DNA of 64,000 bases from Cydia pomonella (Eukaryota > Arthropoda > Insecta > Lepidoptera > Tortricidae), in assembly GCF_033807575.1 (NCBI RefSeq), contig NC_084726.1, forward strand, positions 6,200,001 to 6,264,000, given 5' to 3'. The notes below the pieces were generated by a model. That model worked only from the letters and a program-made list of their open reading frames with translations, ran no database searches and had not been told where the DNA came from. Shown here piece by piece: positions 11,071-22,239 of this stretch. Every line of letters starts with the position of its first letter. Position 1 is the stretch's first letter. A program made the position numbers and the translations under genes.

Positions 11071-11240
11071 ATACCCTTCCTCATAACGAAAACTGTCTAC
11101 ATACCAAATGTCAATTAAATCGGTTAAGCGGTTATTGATTCCTCATTCAAAATTTAACCCCCTTTTTCACCCCCCTAGGGCCAAAAAATTTTTGTTTATT
11201 TTATTTTTATCGATTTGCGTAAGATTTTGTATGGACGAAT

Positions 11241-11804
11241 TCACCAATAAAAATAAATAAATACTTATCATGCTGAAACTTTAAAAATAACCGAAATGTT
11301 GTCAAGTTCCACACTATTTAGTTCAAATTAATTGCTCTGCGGTCGACGTTCACTTTGACGCCAGCGTTAGGTCATGTCGGATTCAGGGGACAAAATTAAC
11401 TCTTTAGAGGAGTAACGCAGTCGTTTAATTTAAAAAATTGTTTATTTTATAACGAAATCGATACCGTTCAAAATACAAATCCGTCACAAACAAACATTCA
11501 ACCACTCTGTTGTTAACTATAAAGTAGCCTAAATATCAAAGCTTGCCAAGACACATGCAAGTTTATTTGTCAAAATAGAGACTAAAAATAGTAAAAATAG
11601 AACGGAACGAGATACCTTTTTATAGGTCTATGGAATTCTGATATGTTACAAATTTTGTGATAATTTTATGTTACAGTGTATTTATCCTAGAAAAATGTGG
11701 ATATTACACAACATTTTTGAAAAATATATTTTTAACCTATTAGTGTCAATTATTAATTATTTTTTGTTATTTTAGCAATCATTAAAAAACGATTTTGCGC
11801 AAAA
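11241..11804. other. AT-rich non-coding stretch
   Basis: Nothing was recognised apart from a possible acceptor 'ttgttattttag' at 11763-11774, just before the next candidate ORF. Confidence 0.4.
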
Positions 11805-11990
11805 ATGGATATGGCACAAACGTATTCTCAGCAGGCGATACGATTAATTGGTGCAAGAGAAAAGTATATAAATATGTTGAGTGAATGGGTCAGGCCTACT
11901 ACAATTGTCTCTATATCGGCGGAGGCTGTTTTACGCGCCTTTTTACGAGCTCCGTTTGGCGTGCCTCCACGCCCGCCTTTTGCCGCGTAA
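11805..11990 (+). CDS. Candidate 61-residue ORF (MDMAQTYSQQA...)
   Basis: The ATG lies in a favourable context (aaaaATGG) about 30 bp after an acceptor-like 'tttttgttattttag'. The N-terminal half ('QQAIRLIGAREKYINMLSEW') has balanced composition and could form a helix. The C-terminal half is Pro/Ala/Arg-rich ('RAPFGVPPRPPFAA') and sits in locally GC-rich DNA. No domain was recognised, and no polyadenylation signal close behind it stands out. It could be a small gene, a terminal exon or chance. Confidence 0.2.
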   Translation: MDMAQTYSQQAIRLIGAREKYINMLSEWVRPTTIVSISAEAVLRAFLRAPFGVPPRPPFAA

Positions 11991-12070
11991 TTCGTCACTA
12001 GTGTTGTGACGCTTCGATAATTACACGTTAATTAATTGTCATTGAGAATACCAAATCTGTTTTTGCTCGA

Positions 12071-12105
12071 TTTTTGGTTAACAATAATAGGTTGTTAACC
12101 AAAAA
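12071..12105. other. Perfect 14-bp inverted repeat (GGTTAAC)
   Basis: 'tttttggttaacaa' at 12071-12084 is exactly complementary to 'ttgttaaccaaaaa' at 12092-12105, with a 7-nt loop. It could be a protein-binding palindrome or the core of a decayed MITE; there is no further evidence. Confidence 0.55.
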
Positions 12106-12799
12106 TTTACCCTAGCTTTTAACACACACATTCACTTACTTAATTATAACTTGTAGAACTGTAATTTGTAGCTTTGAAAAATAAGAAATCGTACGTACTA
12201 ACTGAATAGGTAACAATTTTACTTCCCCAAGATTTATTTTTGATATTGTATTTTTTCCCTTTATGTAGAAATGTTTCTGGTTTAAATATTCAGTTATTTA
12301 TTGTATAAAGTCAGCAGCATAAACAAAAAAGACAATCTTGCGAAGCATTAGAATATTACCTTAATATACTCGTATTAAGCATGTATCCATGCATCATGTC
12401 CATGAGTTGTGAGTTACGTAAATCATATTTTAATGCATCTGCCACATCGTGCATTTTTCATGGCATGTTTCTTAACGCAGATTTGCAGGAAGGCTGTTAA
12501 AGAATTCATGCTGGTCTCAAAGGAAAGATTCAGATGGTACTCACATTCTCACCGCGAAAGGATTTATTTTTTATAGTCATCATAACGTACATGTCGAAAT
12601 AAAATGCAATGGACGTGGACGTACAGGTTGTCAAAAAAATAGGAATTTATGTTTTTTACAAAATGTTATTATAAGTAGTTCTCTTTTAACATTGATACAA
12701 AAACACAAACCTTTATTAAAACTATCAATAATATGCCGCAATGAAAAAAAACATCGTACTTTTGGGCCATCTTGTAATTCAACCTTATTTTTACAACAT
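12106..12799. other. AT-rich non-coding stretch
   Basis: No coding or repeat structure was recognised. Confidence 0.4.
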
Positions 12800-12900
12800 T
12801 ATTTTATTATTATTTGTTGGCCTATTGTGTCCCACTGCTGGGCAAAGGCCTCTCTTGTCTCTTTTATTCACGCATCTCGGTCTATAGCAATGTTTCTACA
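12800..12900 (-). repeat. SINE-C tail fragment (cccactgctgggcaaaggcct)
   Basis: 'cctattgtgtcccactgctg' followed by 'ggcaaaggcctctc' matches the tail module of the SINE at 60325-60600 ('tcccactgctgggcacaggc'). The tRNA-like head is missing. Confidence 0.55.
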
Positions 12901-13000
12901 ACTAGCTAGCTAGAAATATGGCTAATCTTTTAATAATACCTTAAACATAAAGTATATACTTTACTCTGTTTCTTTAGGTATTTGAATAAACGTAAACAAC

Positions 13001-13040
13001 ATCTACCCTCAAATGTCTCCTTAAGCCAGTTGAGGGTAGA
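13001..13040. other. Short inverted repeat (TCTACCCTCAA)
   Basis: 'atctaccctcaa' pairs with 'ttgagggtagat' around a 17-nt loop containing 'taagcca'. It may be the terminus of a degenerate DNA element. Confidence 0.4.
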
Positions 13041-14036
13041 TTTAATGCAGGCCGTTTTGTATTTCGTTGGTTAACCAATAAATGTTAGAACTACCCGAAA
13101 ATGTACAAATTGTTTGTTTACTTTTATTTAAATACCTAAAGATAAAGAGTTATAAAAACACTGCTACACATGATCACGGATTTAAACGCACAGCCTGATC
13201 GATCCAACGTTTTTCCGGGGCATCGAACAAAACATTTATCAACCTACATATTTCCCCGATGACACACCCTTCTACAACCACGCAAAAACCCACTTCATAA
13301 TTCCTATCGACCCGTCGTAAAATTATATGGCCCCATCGATATCGATAGTTTACGAGGTACAACACTAAGACCCTACGTGGTATACGACACATTTCTATGC
13401 TAATGTGGGTAGAATGCGAATGACGACACAGGGCAAAACGAGTGGAAAAACAGACTATTAAGTTTATGGGTGAGTTATTGTGATATTTATTTAGGGGGTG
13501 AATTTGGTAAGGAATTAACTTAAAGAGGTTTTCCGATTAGAGCGCCATCTTGATAGTTCGCCTCTTGATTAATTCCTTTGTTTTTTGCTCATGAATATTT
13601 TTTAAAGTGTAATATCGATATCTATATACAGTAAACTAACGTGGTAGTTTGCTGTGAATGGAGAATTAACCTTGAAAGACGTTTAACCACCATTTTGGAT
13701 TCAACGGCCGGTAGTCCACGTGCTACTTGTAAAAGTCCAGCTATCGCTTTACAAGAGCTGATAAAATCACCGTACACTGTCTTGTACTAACCGTAATAGT
13801 CGTATTTAAAGCTCCTAATAATTTTATACTGGCGAAATAGTCCCACTGGACTGAAGCCATAATTTGAAAATTATGGTCTATTTTCATGGGGATTCTTATT
13901 AATTTTAGTAATTAATTGTCAGAAATTTTAATACAAAGAAATTAGACCGAATAGAAGTTTTACATACAAAACTTTACTTGCTCCATTTTCTTTGTAGGTA
14001 TGACCATTTTTAGCAACGAATTAAGAGGGACTATTG
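13041..14036. other. Non-coding stretch
   Basis: A 72-codon minus-strand frame at 13174-13392 has no family motif. At 13848-13885 'ataatttgaaaattat' is a short palindrome. Nothing else was recognised. Confidence 0.4.
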
Positions 14037-14126
14037 CGAACCACGTCCGACGTGTTGCCTCTCTGTCTCACATGTAAATTAGTACTTACATAAGTGTGAC
14101 AGGGAGGCATCACGTCGATGTTCAAA
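14037..14126. mobile_element. Palindromic MITE (CACGTCCGACGTG)
   Basis: The left arm 'cgtgttgcctctctgtctca' pairs with the right arm 'gtgtgacagggaggcatcac'. The loop is AT-rich and the total length is about 90 bp. There is no coding content. Confidence 0.55.
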
Positions 14127-14189
14127 ACCCGAAGAATACAACGGGGTTAATAAAATGTATAGGGCAAACACTTATCTACCGAATAATTC

Positions 14190-14345
14190 AACGGTAAACT
14201 TTCATCCCCTTTTTAACCCCCTTAGAGGTTAAATTTCTCAGAATAGCTTCTTATTTCTTGTACACTTTATATATGTAACCCGACGTGGAAATTTCAACTT
14301 TCTATCATTTGTAGTTTTGGCTCCGCGTTGATGAGTCAGTCAGTA
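14190..14345. repeat. Fragment of old 'tttaaccccctta' repeat
   Basis: 'cccctttttaaccccctta' followed by 'gaggttaaatttctcagaat' resembles the family also seen around 10285-11240. It ends with 'tgatgagtcagtcagt'. Confidence 0.4.
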
Positions 14346-14706
14346 TTAAGAACATATGTACGTATTAGTAAATATTATTCTCATAAAATCGATAGAAAGG
14401 AGCAATTTGTTCAAATAAAGTAAGGAGAAATACATGGAAGATATTTTCCAAAAAATTTAGTTAAGTGTAGCCAGGAAGTAATTTTGTATATTGCAAACGC
14501 AACATTTTCATGCATAATATATTTCCCAGTATTTTCTCAAGGCACGGGCCAATGAATATAAAGTCAGATGTGAGACAGCTAGTGCCATGAATTATTCATA
14601 TTGGGTTATATTAATTTACTGCGAAGTGTTAATTTGTTTGTAGTAAATTATATTGGAATAAAGTTGTAGAAAGAATGAGGCAAGAGTACTAGATAGCTTT
14701 ATTTAT

Positions 14707-14785
14707 TACAGTGGAATCCGTTTATTATGACGCTGCTTATATTGACCAACCTTACTATGACGTAATTACCTAGACAAGTTTGGTT
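14707..14785. mobile_element. Possible pogo/Tigger-type element end
   Basis: 'cagtggaatccgtttattat' followed by 'gacgctgcttatattgacca' resembles the terminal repeats of pogo-like elements, which start CAGT next to a TA target. A matching inverted end was not found, so this is probably a solo fragment. Confidence 0.35.
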
Positions 14786-15311
14786 CTCAAATGTAAAGGT
14801 ATTTATTTAGTCACCTGTAATTACGGGGTGAATATACACGCTGTTGTTTTTGATTTCCGTTAATTTCAAGGGTGCATTCCTGAGCTTAAACTAAATAACT
14901 TTCACAAAGGCACCGGTATTCTAATTAACTCCATTTCGGAGATAATCACTAATTTATTTTTATCTTATAAGGCCCTTACGAGCGTATACACTTGCCTTAG
15001 GGCCTGTTTACATATTGATTAGTGTTTAGTACGAGTGTATCCATTTGCTACTAAACGTAAGTACTATCTTGAACGATTGATGTTCGAAATGACATTGATA
15101 TGTCACAGTTTTCAATTGTTTGGTTGAATTAAATGTTATGACCGTGTTACAACAACGCTATATGCAACATTTAATTACTTTTTATGAAAATAAACAAGTA
15201 AAAAACTTATTAATTTTTTTTTTTTTTAATTAACTATGCCATTTAGTTTGCTTTAACGTACTTATCGATACCCCGGAATTAACGGAATTCAGTAAAAACA
15301 CGATGTATAAG

Positions 15312-15471
15312 TCATACTGAGCAACTTTTACTATTGGACCAACCCCGAAATTGCGAAAAAAAAGCATCTGTTTCATACAGTTTGGCTGTCTGGCCTTGTA
15401 ATTTTCTATGGGAGAGTAAATTTTTTTCGCGTCTTCGGAATTGGTCCCATAGTAAAAGTTGCTCAGTATGA
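15312..15471. mobile_element. Palindromic MITE (CATACTGAGCAAC)
   Basis: The left arm 'tcatactgagcaacttttac' pairs with the right arm 'gtaaaagttgctcagtatga'. Matching continues inward ('ttggaccaaccccgaaa' versus 'cggaattggtccca'). The element of about 160 bp would fold into a near-complete hairpin. Confidence 0.75.
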
Positions 15472-15550
15472 TCTATATATTCAACCCGTAAATGAACGTC
15501 TTAAATTACTTACTACTAACCTAACCTAAATAACACCCTACACTAGAAAT

Positions 15551-15880
15551 TCACTCCGCGACCCCCCCGACGCAAAAGTACCCATGACGCTCGCCGCGTT
15601 GAACGGCTATGGATAACCTTTGCATCAGGAAGGTACCTGAGCGAGCCAACCCTCTCCCTCGCATGCGTCTCCCCACTCCCTCAAAAAAGGCCTTGGCCTC
15701 GGCACACCAGCACCCAGCGGTTTCTACAGCAAGCTGGACAAATAAATAGTTCGCAAGGACCTCATATTTCTCCTGCTTGCGAACCGCAGCCAACTCGGCC
15801 GCTGCCCCTGCCGCCCTCACCGTACGGCGAATATGCGACGCCCGTAAATTATTGTAGGTGACTATAAAATTATTTGTCAC
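15551..15880 (-). pseudogene. C-terminal fragment of a LINE polyprotein ('FLMQRLSIAVQRG' type)
   Basis: The minus-strand translation contains 'AAGAAAELAAVRKQEKY', then 'LFVQLAVETAGCWCAEAKAFF' and 'FLMQRLSIAVQRG'. This order matches the C-terminal tail of a group of animal LINE proteins (KY...FxPxAxETxGxWxxxAxxFF ... QRxSIAxQRGNA). A small deletion after 'QRG' shifts the frame, so the ordinary ending is lost. The second fragment of this family at 37109-37242 keeps the original ending. The upstream domains are missing, and the start at 15880 is arbitrary. An 89-bp frame on the opposite strand at 15950-16039 is not supported. Confidence 0.7.
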
Positions 15881-16039
15881 AAAGTCGGATAAAACAATTT
15901 CGCTTATAGTGACATATCGCTTACCTATTAATCCTATTTTCTAGAAACGATGACCGGATTCGTTGATTTTCGTGGTCGTCCCTACGTCTTTCCCTACGAG
16001 GACGTTTGCTGCTTGCGTGACGCGTATAAGTTGTTTTAG

Positions 16040-16520
16040 TTTTGATTTGCCGAAGCCAACACGTTGAGGCCCTTTTCACACTTTAATGAAATGTAAGGGG
16101 TACTAGGGACCCTTGCCCGTGTCATGGGACGAGATGTTGCTATTATTATTAAGATGTTACTTGCACAACCTGTTGAAATTTGTATGAGTTCTACATTTCC
16201 TGCTACCTCAAAGTTGTCTGGAAGATATCGCTTTTTAGCGATAAGACCGCCTGTTGTTACCTGGTGCCGTTTTCATTTAAAATTTTATTTTTAGTTTTAA
16301 ATGTATGTAAAATGAATTGGTGCAATAATGAATATTTACTTACTCGGAATTCTCGTCATTATTATTTTACTGATTGTAATTTTGGCGTTCAATGTATGTG
16401 TAGGTACATAATTAATAAATATCAATATAAATATAATTCTAGCTTCTTGGAGACATTCTTTCTCACATTTCGGTACGTAACCTTTTTTCCTTTGTCCCAA
16501 CGGCCATTGCTAATAAAAAT
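16040..16520. other. Non-coding stretch
   Basis: A 118-codon + strand frame (16180-16536) is rich in Phe, Tyr, Cys and Asn, as expected from AT-rich DNA, and has no domain. Nothing else was seen. Confidence 0.4.
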
Positions 16521-16700
16521 ACCCGGAAACATTTAGCCGCATTCTGAAATATATGCTCATAGAAAGTAATTTGAACTCTAGTCGTATCTCCATATTGTGT
16601 TACTTGGCCACCCAGTCCGGTTAAGGGGAAAGGCCCCTCCTCCATACAAACGTGGTTCCTATTTTCCTCTTTGGATATTAATATTATAGAAAGTCTGATT
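16521..16700 (-). repeat. Dispersed repeat, copy 1 of a local direct pair
   Basis: 'acccggaaacatttagccg', 'atgctcata', 'atattgtgttacttggccac' and 'ccagtccggttaa' recur at 17063-17166. The end (16642-16700: 'attttcctctttggatatta') also resembles 22560-22600. Both copies lie in the same orientation. Confidence 0.6.
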
Positions 16701-17062
16701 ACACAATTTAATATATATTGACCATAGCTCATCGTTTGTCTTTTTTCTATTTTTATTATTATTATAAAGGTTAGGTTAAATGTGTAAATGCTCCTAACTC
16801 TTATAATAATTAAAAATTCTTAAAAATCAAACGACATATCTGAGATATCAAATTGGGTCAAAATGTTTTCAATAATGTTAAAATCCAGAGGTAAAGGGGA
16901 CTACGTTTTTATGGAAATTGGAAAGGTGGCTTCGGGGTTGTAGTCCACAAATTTTAATTTGTCACTCCATCGGTCTAGCAGTTTCGTGGCAAATTTACTG
17001 ACAGACAGATCGACAAGTGATAACATATTTTTTTTCCTGTTGAGATGCGGAACTCTAAAAAA

Positions 17063-17166
17063 CACCCGGAAACATTTAGCCCCGCTTCTGAAAATGCTCA
17101 TATAAAGTAATTCGAACTTTACTAGTATCCCCATATTGTGTTACGTGGCCACCCAGTCCGGTTAAG
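17063..17166 (-). repeat. Dispersed repeat, copy 2 of a local direct pair
   Basis: It shares 'acccggaaacatttagcc', 'aaaatgctcata' and 'ggccacccagtccggttaag' with the copy at 16521-16625, about 540 bp upstream. It is truncated before the poly-pyrimidine part. Confidence 0.6.
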
Positions 17167-17670
17167 CTGATATTTATGGTGTCACTATTAAACGTCAGGG
17201 ATGTCACTTTAGTCGGTTTTCCTCTCTAAATAAAATATCTATTGAGATTAGAGTTATCGTCTGTATTGAGATGTTAGCATGGTGTAGGGAACGGAGCGGA
17301 GATTACTCGCCTGTTAAACTACCTATAATATCTGAATATTAAGGAAACTGTACCCAGGTACTTATATGTTTATGTTGTATGTAGTTCATTTTCTATCTTA
17401 TACATTAGATATACTTGTACATATTTCAGTTAACATTATTTATAACTATAAACCTCCCAAGTCTTTTTGTTGCAGTACATCTTTTGTATTGCCTATTTAA
17501 TGTGTTTATATGACTGTCTGGTTTCTGAATAAATAAAAAATTAAGTAAGTCACTTACCGCCATACATACAATCGAAACATTTAAGAGGTAAAACTATGGA
17601 AAAAGGCGGATGTGAACATAATGTTTATTTTCTCACGAAAATATAGAAAATCTTGAAATCCTAACTTTTC
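17167..17670. other. AT-rich non-coding stretch
   Basis: No gene or repeat was recognised. Confidence 0.4.
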
Positions 17671-17675
17671 TGATC

Positions 17676-17867
17676 CGTACCCCTAGTGTAACTTTGATCG
17701 ACATCATAACGTGACGAACGCGTTTGCGTTAAGTCTCATTTTGTATAGGATTTTGAGTTTCCAAAACGTCCCGCTTGGCGCGCTCTTTCGAAATTCAATA
17801 CAAAATGAGACTAAACGCAAACGCGTACGTCACGTTTGGAAATCGAATTTATTTACACTAGGGGTAC
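17676..17867. mobile_element. 192-bp MITE with 'GTACCCCTAGTGTAA' ends
   Basis: The ends 'cgtacccctagtgtaa' and 'ttacactaggggtac' are inverted repeats. Inner arms 'aacgcgtttgcgttaagtct' and 'agactaaacgcaaacgcgta' also pair, separated by a GC-rich centre ('cccgcttggcgcgctc'). 'tgatc' flanks both sides (17671-17675 and 17868-17872), a possible 5-bp target duplication. Confidence 0.8.
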
Positions 17868-19378
17868 TGATCACATAAATCGAAAAATCATATAAATACC
17901 AGAGTTAGCTTATTAAGAGATTGCGCATTTCGTTTATTATCGCTATGATAAAATTACATTTTGGTCGGATCTTCATATCCGACGTCATGGAATTCGAATC
18001 GACATTTATAAACTGATTTAATATTTACCTTTAAATAACTTTGTAAGTATTCGTATAAATGAATTATATTGACTTTGATTGATTGGGTGGAAATAATACG
18101 AGTATCGATGCGGCTCATTCACCAAAAAAGTTATTTGTGCATAAATATATTTTGGTAAACAAGAAAATAAATCCTGAAAACAGAATTTTATTTACAAGGA
18201 TTATTTACAAAGCACATACACCCGTTAAACGTTTCCATTTTGCCAAAATATTTACATAAAAAAACCGCTTATGAATTCGGTGCATGGGGTTTTTCAAATA
18301 AATAATGTTTAGTAGAGGGTGCAAACGTACCTACGTAAACATTCGTATAAAAACATGGGATTTGATTGCGGTTTTTTAATCCCATAATTGTTTTGGATGT
18401 TTTATCATATTTTCTTGCTTTAATGTTTTACGCGTTCTTTTTTAACGTAGGGTGTGCGTCAACCATTATTATTTTATGCCACTTTAAAAACAGTAATAAT
18501 CCATGTATGTAGTTTAATATCAAAACTTTACAATTTTTTTTGACCAGATTTTAAAAATGTTTTTTACTGTGTGTTTTATAGGCGTGTAAATAGAGTATAA
18601 TATATCAAGATATTTCATGAAATAACTCTAGGTTACCATAGCGTAGATGATTATGTCGGAGGTCTTAAAAGTGGGAGTGGGTTGATCATTTAACTGCCTA
18701 CTAAACGCTTTAATGCAGCCATCATATTCTATTATAGGTATTATTTTATTTTTTATCATGAACGAAGAACTTCATCATAGGTATAGGTTCATAATGTTTA
18801 GCGCGAGATTTGTAATGAACTGTCAACAATGCCATATAAAATTCCGCACTAGTTTCTAAAAATCGAAACACTTACATCGACATGAAACATCTTACATTGC
18901 GTTTGGTCGATGGACTGAATTCATATTGCATGCAAGTTCTTGAACCGTCTTAATGGGGCTTTAGTCATCTCCACTCTCTTCTATGACCCATGGCCGATAC
19001 ATAAATTACGTAAGCGTAGGCAGCTCCACCCACGGCACCGGGTTTGTTGTAAAACGGGCTTATCTCATAATATAAACAAACGGAATGACACGCTTTTATT
19101 AGTACTTGTTATTTATTGAGGCTCAAACGTCGCCTATGACACGCCATGATGTATTGAGAAATATGGAGCAGAAAGGTCATAAAAATGTGTCAACCAGTGC
19201 TGGCGCTTTCTTTGAGCTCGGGACTCTACTTCCGAAGATACTATTTGGATTCAGAGTTCAGACTGTATCAGCATTACTGGTCCAGTATTGCAACGCGACA
19301 TTGAAATGGCATTGTTGTCAAGACTTTTATATTAAATTTGACACTACTACCTGTCTACTGTTTACTTCCGACTATACC
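17868..19378. other. AT-rich non-coding stretch
   Basis: No exon was recognised. The 168-codon frame that begins at 19106 runs straight through the MITE at 19379-19483 and is discounted. Confidence 0.4.
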
Positions 19379-19483
19379 AGGGCTGTAACCGTGAAAATCG
19401 AAGTTCGTCAATTACGAGCATTTTTTTTTATTAAAAGAGAAAGATTCCAGCAATTTGTGAATTTCGGATTTCGCGGTAGGCCT
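19379..19483. mobile_element. Palindromic MITE (GGGCTGTAACCGTGAAAATCG)
   Basis: The left arm 'agggctgtaaccgtgaaaat' with 'cgaagttcgtcaatta' pairs with the right arm 'agcaatttgtgaatttcgga' plus 'tttcgcggtaggcct'. The loop is 'ttttattaaaagagaaa'. This family is common in Lepidoptera from general knowledge. Confidence 0.7.
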
Positions 19484-21031
19484 TCTGAAGGGGATTATTT
19501 GCAGGTTGCGGGAAGTATTCTACACGGTGTTTCACGAGGAGCCCGAAAGATTTTAATAATGTATCCTCAGCATATTTATATACTTAAATGTACTATTGCC
19601 ATGTGGCAATAAAAAAAAAATATTTTTATTGTTACTTAGTGCTAAACGCCTTTTCGATGTCGATGTTTCTACTATCGCACGTAGTCAAAATATCCTCATT
19701 GATAGATGTATAAAAGTGACAAATAACACTTTGTAAAAACTATGATTTAAGAAAAACAAATAAAAAATAATTTGAAGTGACAGGTTTACTGATAACATTT
19801 GATTTTTATGTACAAATACAAAAAAAAAAACCTTTTTTTTTGACGTATTTGACCTAAACTCATATAAAATTTTTTCCTTCCTTTGACCTCAAAAATGCGT
19901 GCATAAAATCCTTTGGATTCCTCGTGATACACGGTTTATATTGAAATTATAGTTTTTTGATTTTCGAGTTTCGGTGGCATCGGTGCGGGTCTCATTAAAA
20001 TAAAGGTACTTGTTTGTAAGTAATTCTAATCCATAACCCAAAATAACAAAGAAAGTAATTAATGTATATGTGAATTTGCTTATTACGCTGTACATGAAAT
20101 ACGGGTTTATGTATTTAAGTATTTACATCGCTCATCATCAAAATGCATTAAAATTTCATCTGCATTCGAACATAGCGAACAAGTTTAATATCAACAATAG
20201 ATGCACAAAGTCATAATTTAAAACTATTTAATGTAATTTCGGTAGACCCATTTTAGACCGTACACTGGCGAGTTAATGTCGAAAATAGAGAAAATTAAAA
20301 CACTCTTAAAATAAAAATTAATTTATTAAAAGACTATTTGATTTTTAAGCACTAATTCTGTTCGAATTTCGAATGATTCTGTGACATCCCGTTTTTTTCG
20401 TTCCTTGTATAAAAGAAATATAAATTTCTTTGAATCTGAACTTTAAGCGCTTATTAATAAGGTTATATTTTTTTAACTTCATTGTATATTGAGATACGAG
20501 CTTGCAAAAACGCTATTGTTTAATATTGCCCACACATCTTAAAAAGATCGTATCAACATAGTAGTAAGGTACATCTTAGTATAGTTCAGGGTCATTTTAA
20601 CTACAAACTTCCCTACTAGCTGAATTTCAAACTTTTTATGCAATTCTTTGAATAATTGTGTAACTTTAGTTTAATTATAAGTTGTTTAATATTTAACTTT
20701 AGTAAAAGGACCTGAAGTTTTTGCACTTTGTCAAAACGTAAAATTTGTCTTTGCAGTGAGTTTTAAAATGTGACTTTACTTGCAATTATTGTTTTATTTT
20801 CAGCTTAAGCAATCCTTGTTTATTTAGTTTTGTTTGACAGGTTTAATAATTATTATGGTTTATAGTTAAAATTATGTGGGTACTATGAGGTTATCTTAAA
20901 ATAAATATAACTTTATACTTAGTATAGCATTTTAGTTTATATTGGAATATCGGTTACTCGTACTATAATTTGTATTTTGTAGCCTAGACAGTACAGTATC
21001 TAATCTAATGCCTTTTCTTTTCATTACATAG
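19484..21031. other. AT-rich non-coding stretch
   Basis: Poly-A and poly-T runs are frequent (for example 19610-19640 and 19818-19840). No gene, RNA or clear element was seen. Confidence 0.4.
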
Positions 21032-21161
21032 GTATGTAATCTGCCAGGAGGCAGTAAAGTGAAAAATGCCTCAGATCACGTGTAATTGTTGGCCGAAGCA
21101 AAGCCGAGGTCAACAAAAATGTGATCTGAGGCTTTCTTAATTACTGCCCGAGGTTACTATA
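21032..21161. mobile_element. Palindromic MITE (GCCTCAGATCAC)
   Basis: The arms 'gcctcagatcac' (21068-21079) and 'gtgatctgaggc' (21121-21132) flank a loop containing 'ggccgaagcaaagccgaggt'. Outer arms 'ggcagtaa' and 'ttactgcc' also pair. Confidence 0.7.
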
Positions 21162-21475
21162 CTATTTTTCTGTCCGACGGAGCCGGAAAGCGGCAACTTC
21201 TTTTAGCGCAGTGGGCGGAAAGTAGACGCTTTCCGGCCGGAGAACAGAAAAACGACACCCCTAATTTTTCCACAGCTACAAAACGCCAAAAACCATTATA
21301 GTTAATTTGCGGCGTTTCAAAAGCCATATTATACGGCACAGTGGTTTGAATACTTCAACGCAGCGTGCTAAACGCGCTAATCGCAGCGGAGCCTGGCTTT
21401 GCATGGCGGTTTTACGAGTTGCAAACAGTTTTAAGTCGCTGTAATTTGACGCAGGCACGGCGGCCATTTTTATTT
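21162..21475. repeat. GC-rich repeat (GGCCGGAAAGCG family)
   Basis: 'gagccggaaagcggcaactt' and 'gcgctttccggccgg'-like sequence ('gacgctttccggccgg') lie in opposite orientations within 21178-21241. A related fragment at 25340-25415 has 'ggccggaaagcgtcaacttt'. Sequence then runs through 'acgcagcgtgctaaacgcgc' and 'acggcggccattttt'. Several overlapping frames in this block are by-products. Confidence 0.45.
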
Positions 21476-21845
21476 TTTAAACACCTATAGGACCCATCCA
21501 TAAATACTGCATACCTATAGGTCTTTGAATAAAGGTAATTGCTATGACAATGACAATAGGGATGATAACAAAGTTGAAAGAGTTCGAAATTCAAACAATG
21601 TACAAGGTGATTGGACCTTACTGCATTTGTTAGTTACGCGGTATTGCACTATCCCCGACGTCATGTTGAATCTTACAACAATGGACTTTTTTGTCGGACT
21701 TGGACTATCATTTCTGACTTTTGTGTTGCTTTAATGCAATGGATCCCATATAAACATTTGATCCTTAAAACAAACCTGATCGGTTGATACCATTAATAAA
21801 AATGAGTCATATAGCCTATTTCCGAACACTGGCGACCGTCCTCCA

Positions 21846-22115
21846 TCAGTTATAGAATGAAAGAAGAAAGAAAATAAATTTATTTAACGCCACAACACAT
21901 TACATTTGGGAAAAGAAGACTTACAAAAAAAAAACATTGGAAGCTAAAATAGGATCCCCACACAGCAAAATGCTGCGGCAATCGGTGGCGCTTGGTTTTC
22001 AGTGGGGACCTGACTTAAGACTATGATGGTGGCGGCGCATACGCCAACGATACAGAAAAACAGACATAAAAAAGGAACAAAAATGTATACATACTAAAAA
22101 CTATTAATCTTCAAT
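21846..22115 (-). mobile_element. LINE 3' end with TTTCTT tail
   Basis: On the minus strand the sequence ends in 'aataaatttattttctttct' plus 'tctttcattc', the form of a LINE tail. The preceding region has residual coding-like GC content ('ggcgtatgcgccgccaccat', 'gattgccgcagcattttg'). The body is missing. Confidence 0.5.
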
Positions 22116-22130
22116 ATTGTAATGGAAAAC

Positions 22131-22202
22131 ATACTTCTTTTCTTTCTTCCTAGCGTTGTCCCGGCATATTGCCACGGCTCAAGGGAGCCTGGGGTCCGCC
22201 TG
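22131..22202 (-). mobile_element. SINE-A tail fragment
   Basis: 'ctagcgttgtcccggcatat' followed by 'ggagcctggggtccgcct' is the complement of the SINE-A 3' module ('gccgggacaacgcgagg'). The rest is absent. A further tail scrap lies at 22864-22910. Confidence 0.65.
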
Positions 22203-22239
22203 GAAAACATACTTATTTACTTAAAATAAATAAATATTA

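Larger units (their letters stand above)
10285..11240. repeat. Old dispersed repeat split by a LINE insertion
   Basis: The left half (10285-10500) has 'gggttgggggtga' and 'ttcacccttacggggtgatt'. The right half (11071-11240) has 'taaatcggttaagcggttat' and 'cccccttttt' / 'cacccccctagggcc'. Together they resemble a widespread arthropod repeat with runs of 'cccctttttcaccc'. The halves meet exactly at the duplicated target site of the inserted LINE. Confidence 0.55.

Noticed and set aside
15950..16039. 29-codon plus-strand frame beginning MTGFVDFRGRP
   Set aside because: It is short, lies near an antisense LINE remnant, has no conservation evidence or splice context.
19106..19612. 168-codon open frame, one of the longest in the window
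   Set aside because: It runs through the palindromic MITE at 19379-19483 and ends in poly-A-rich DNA; no domain, odd composition, no splice context.
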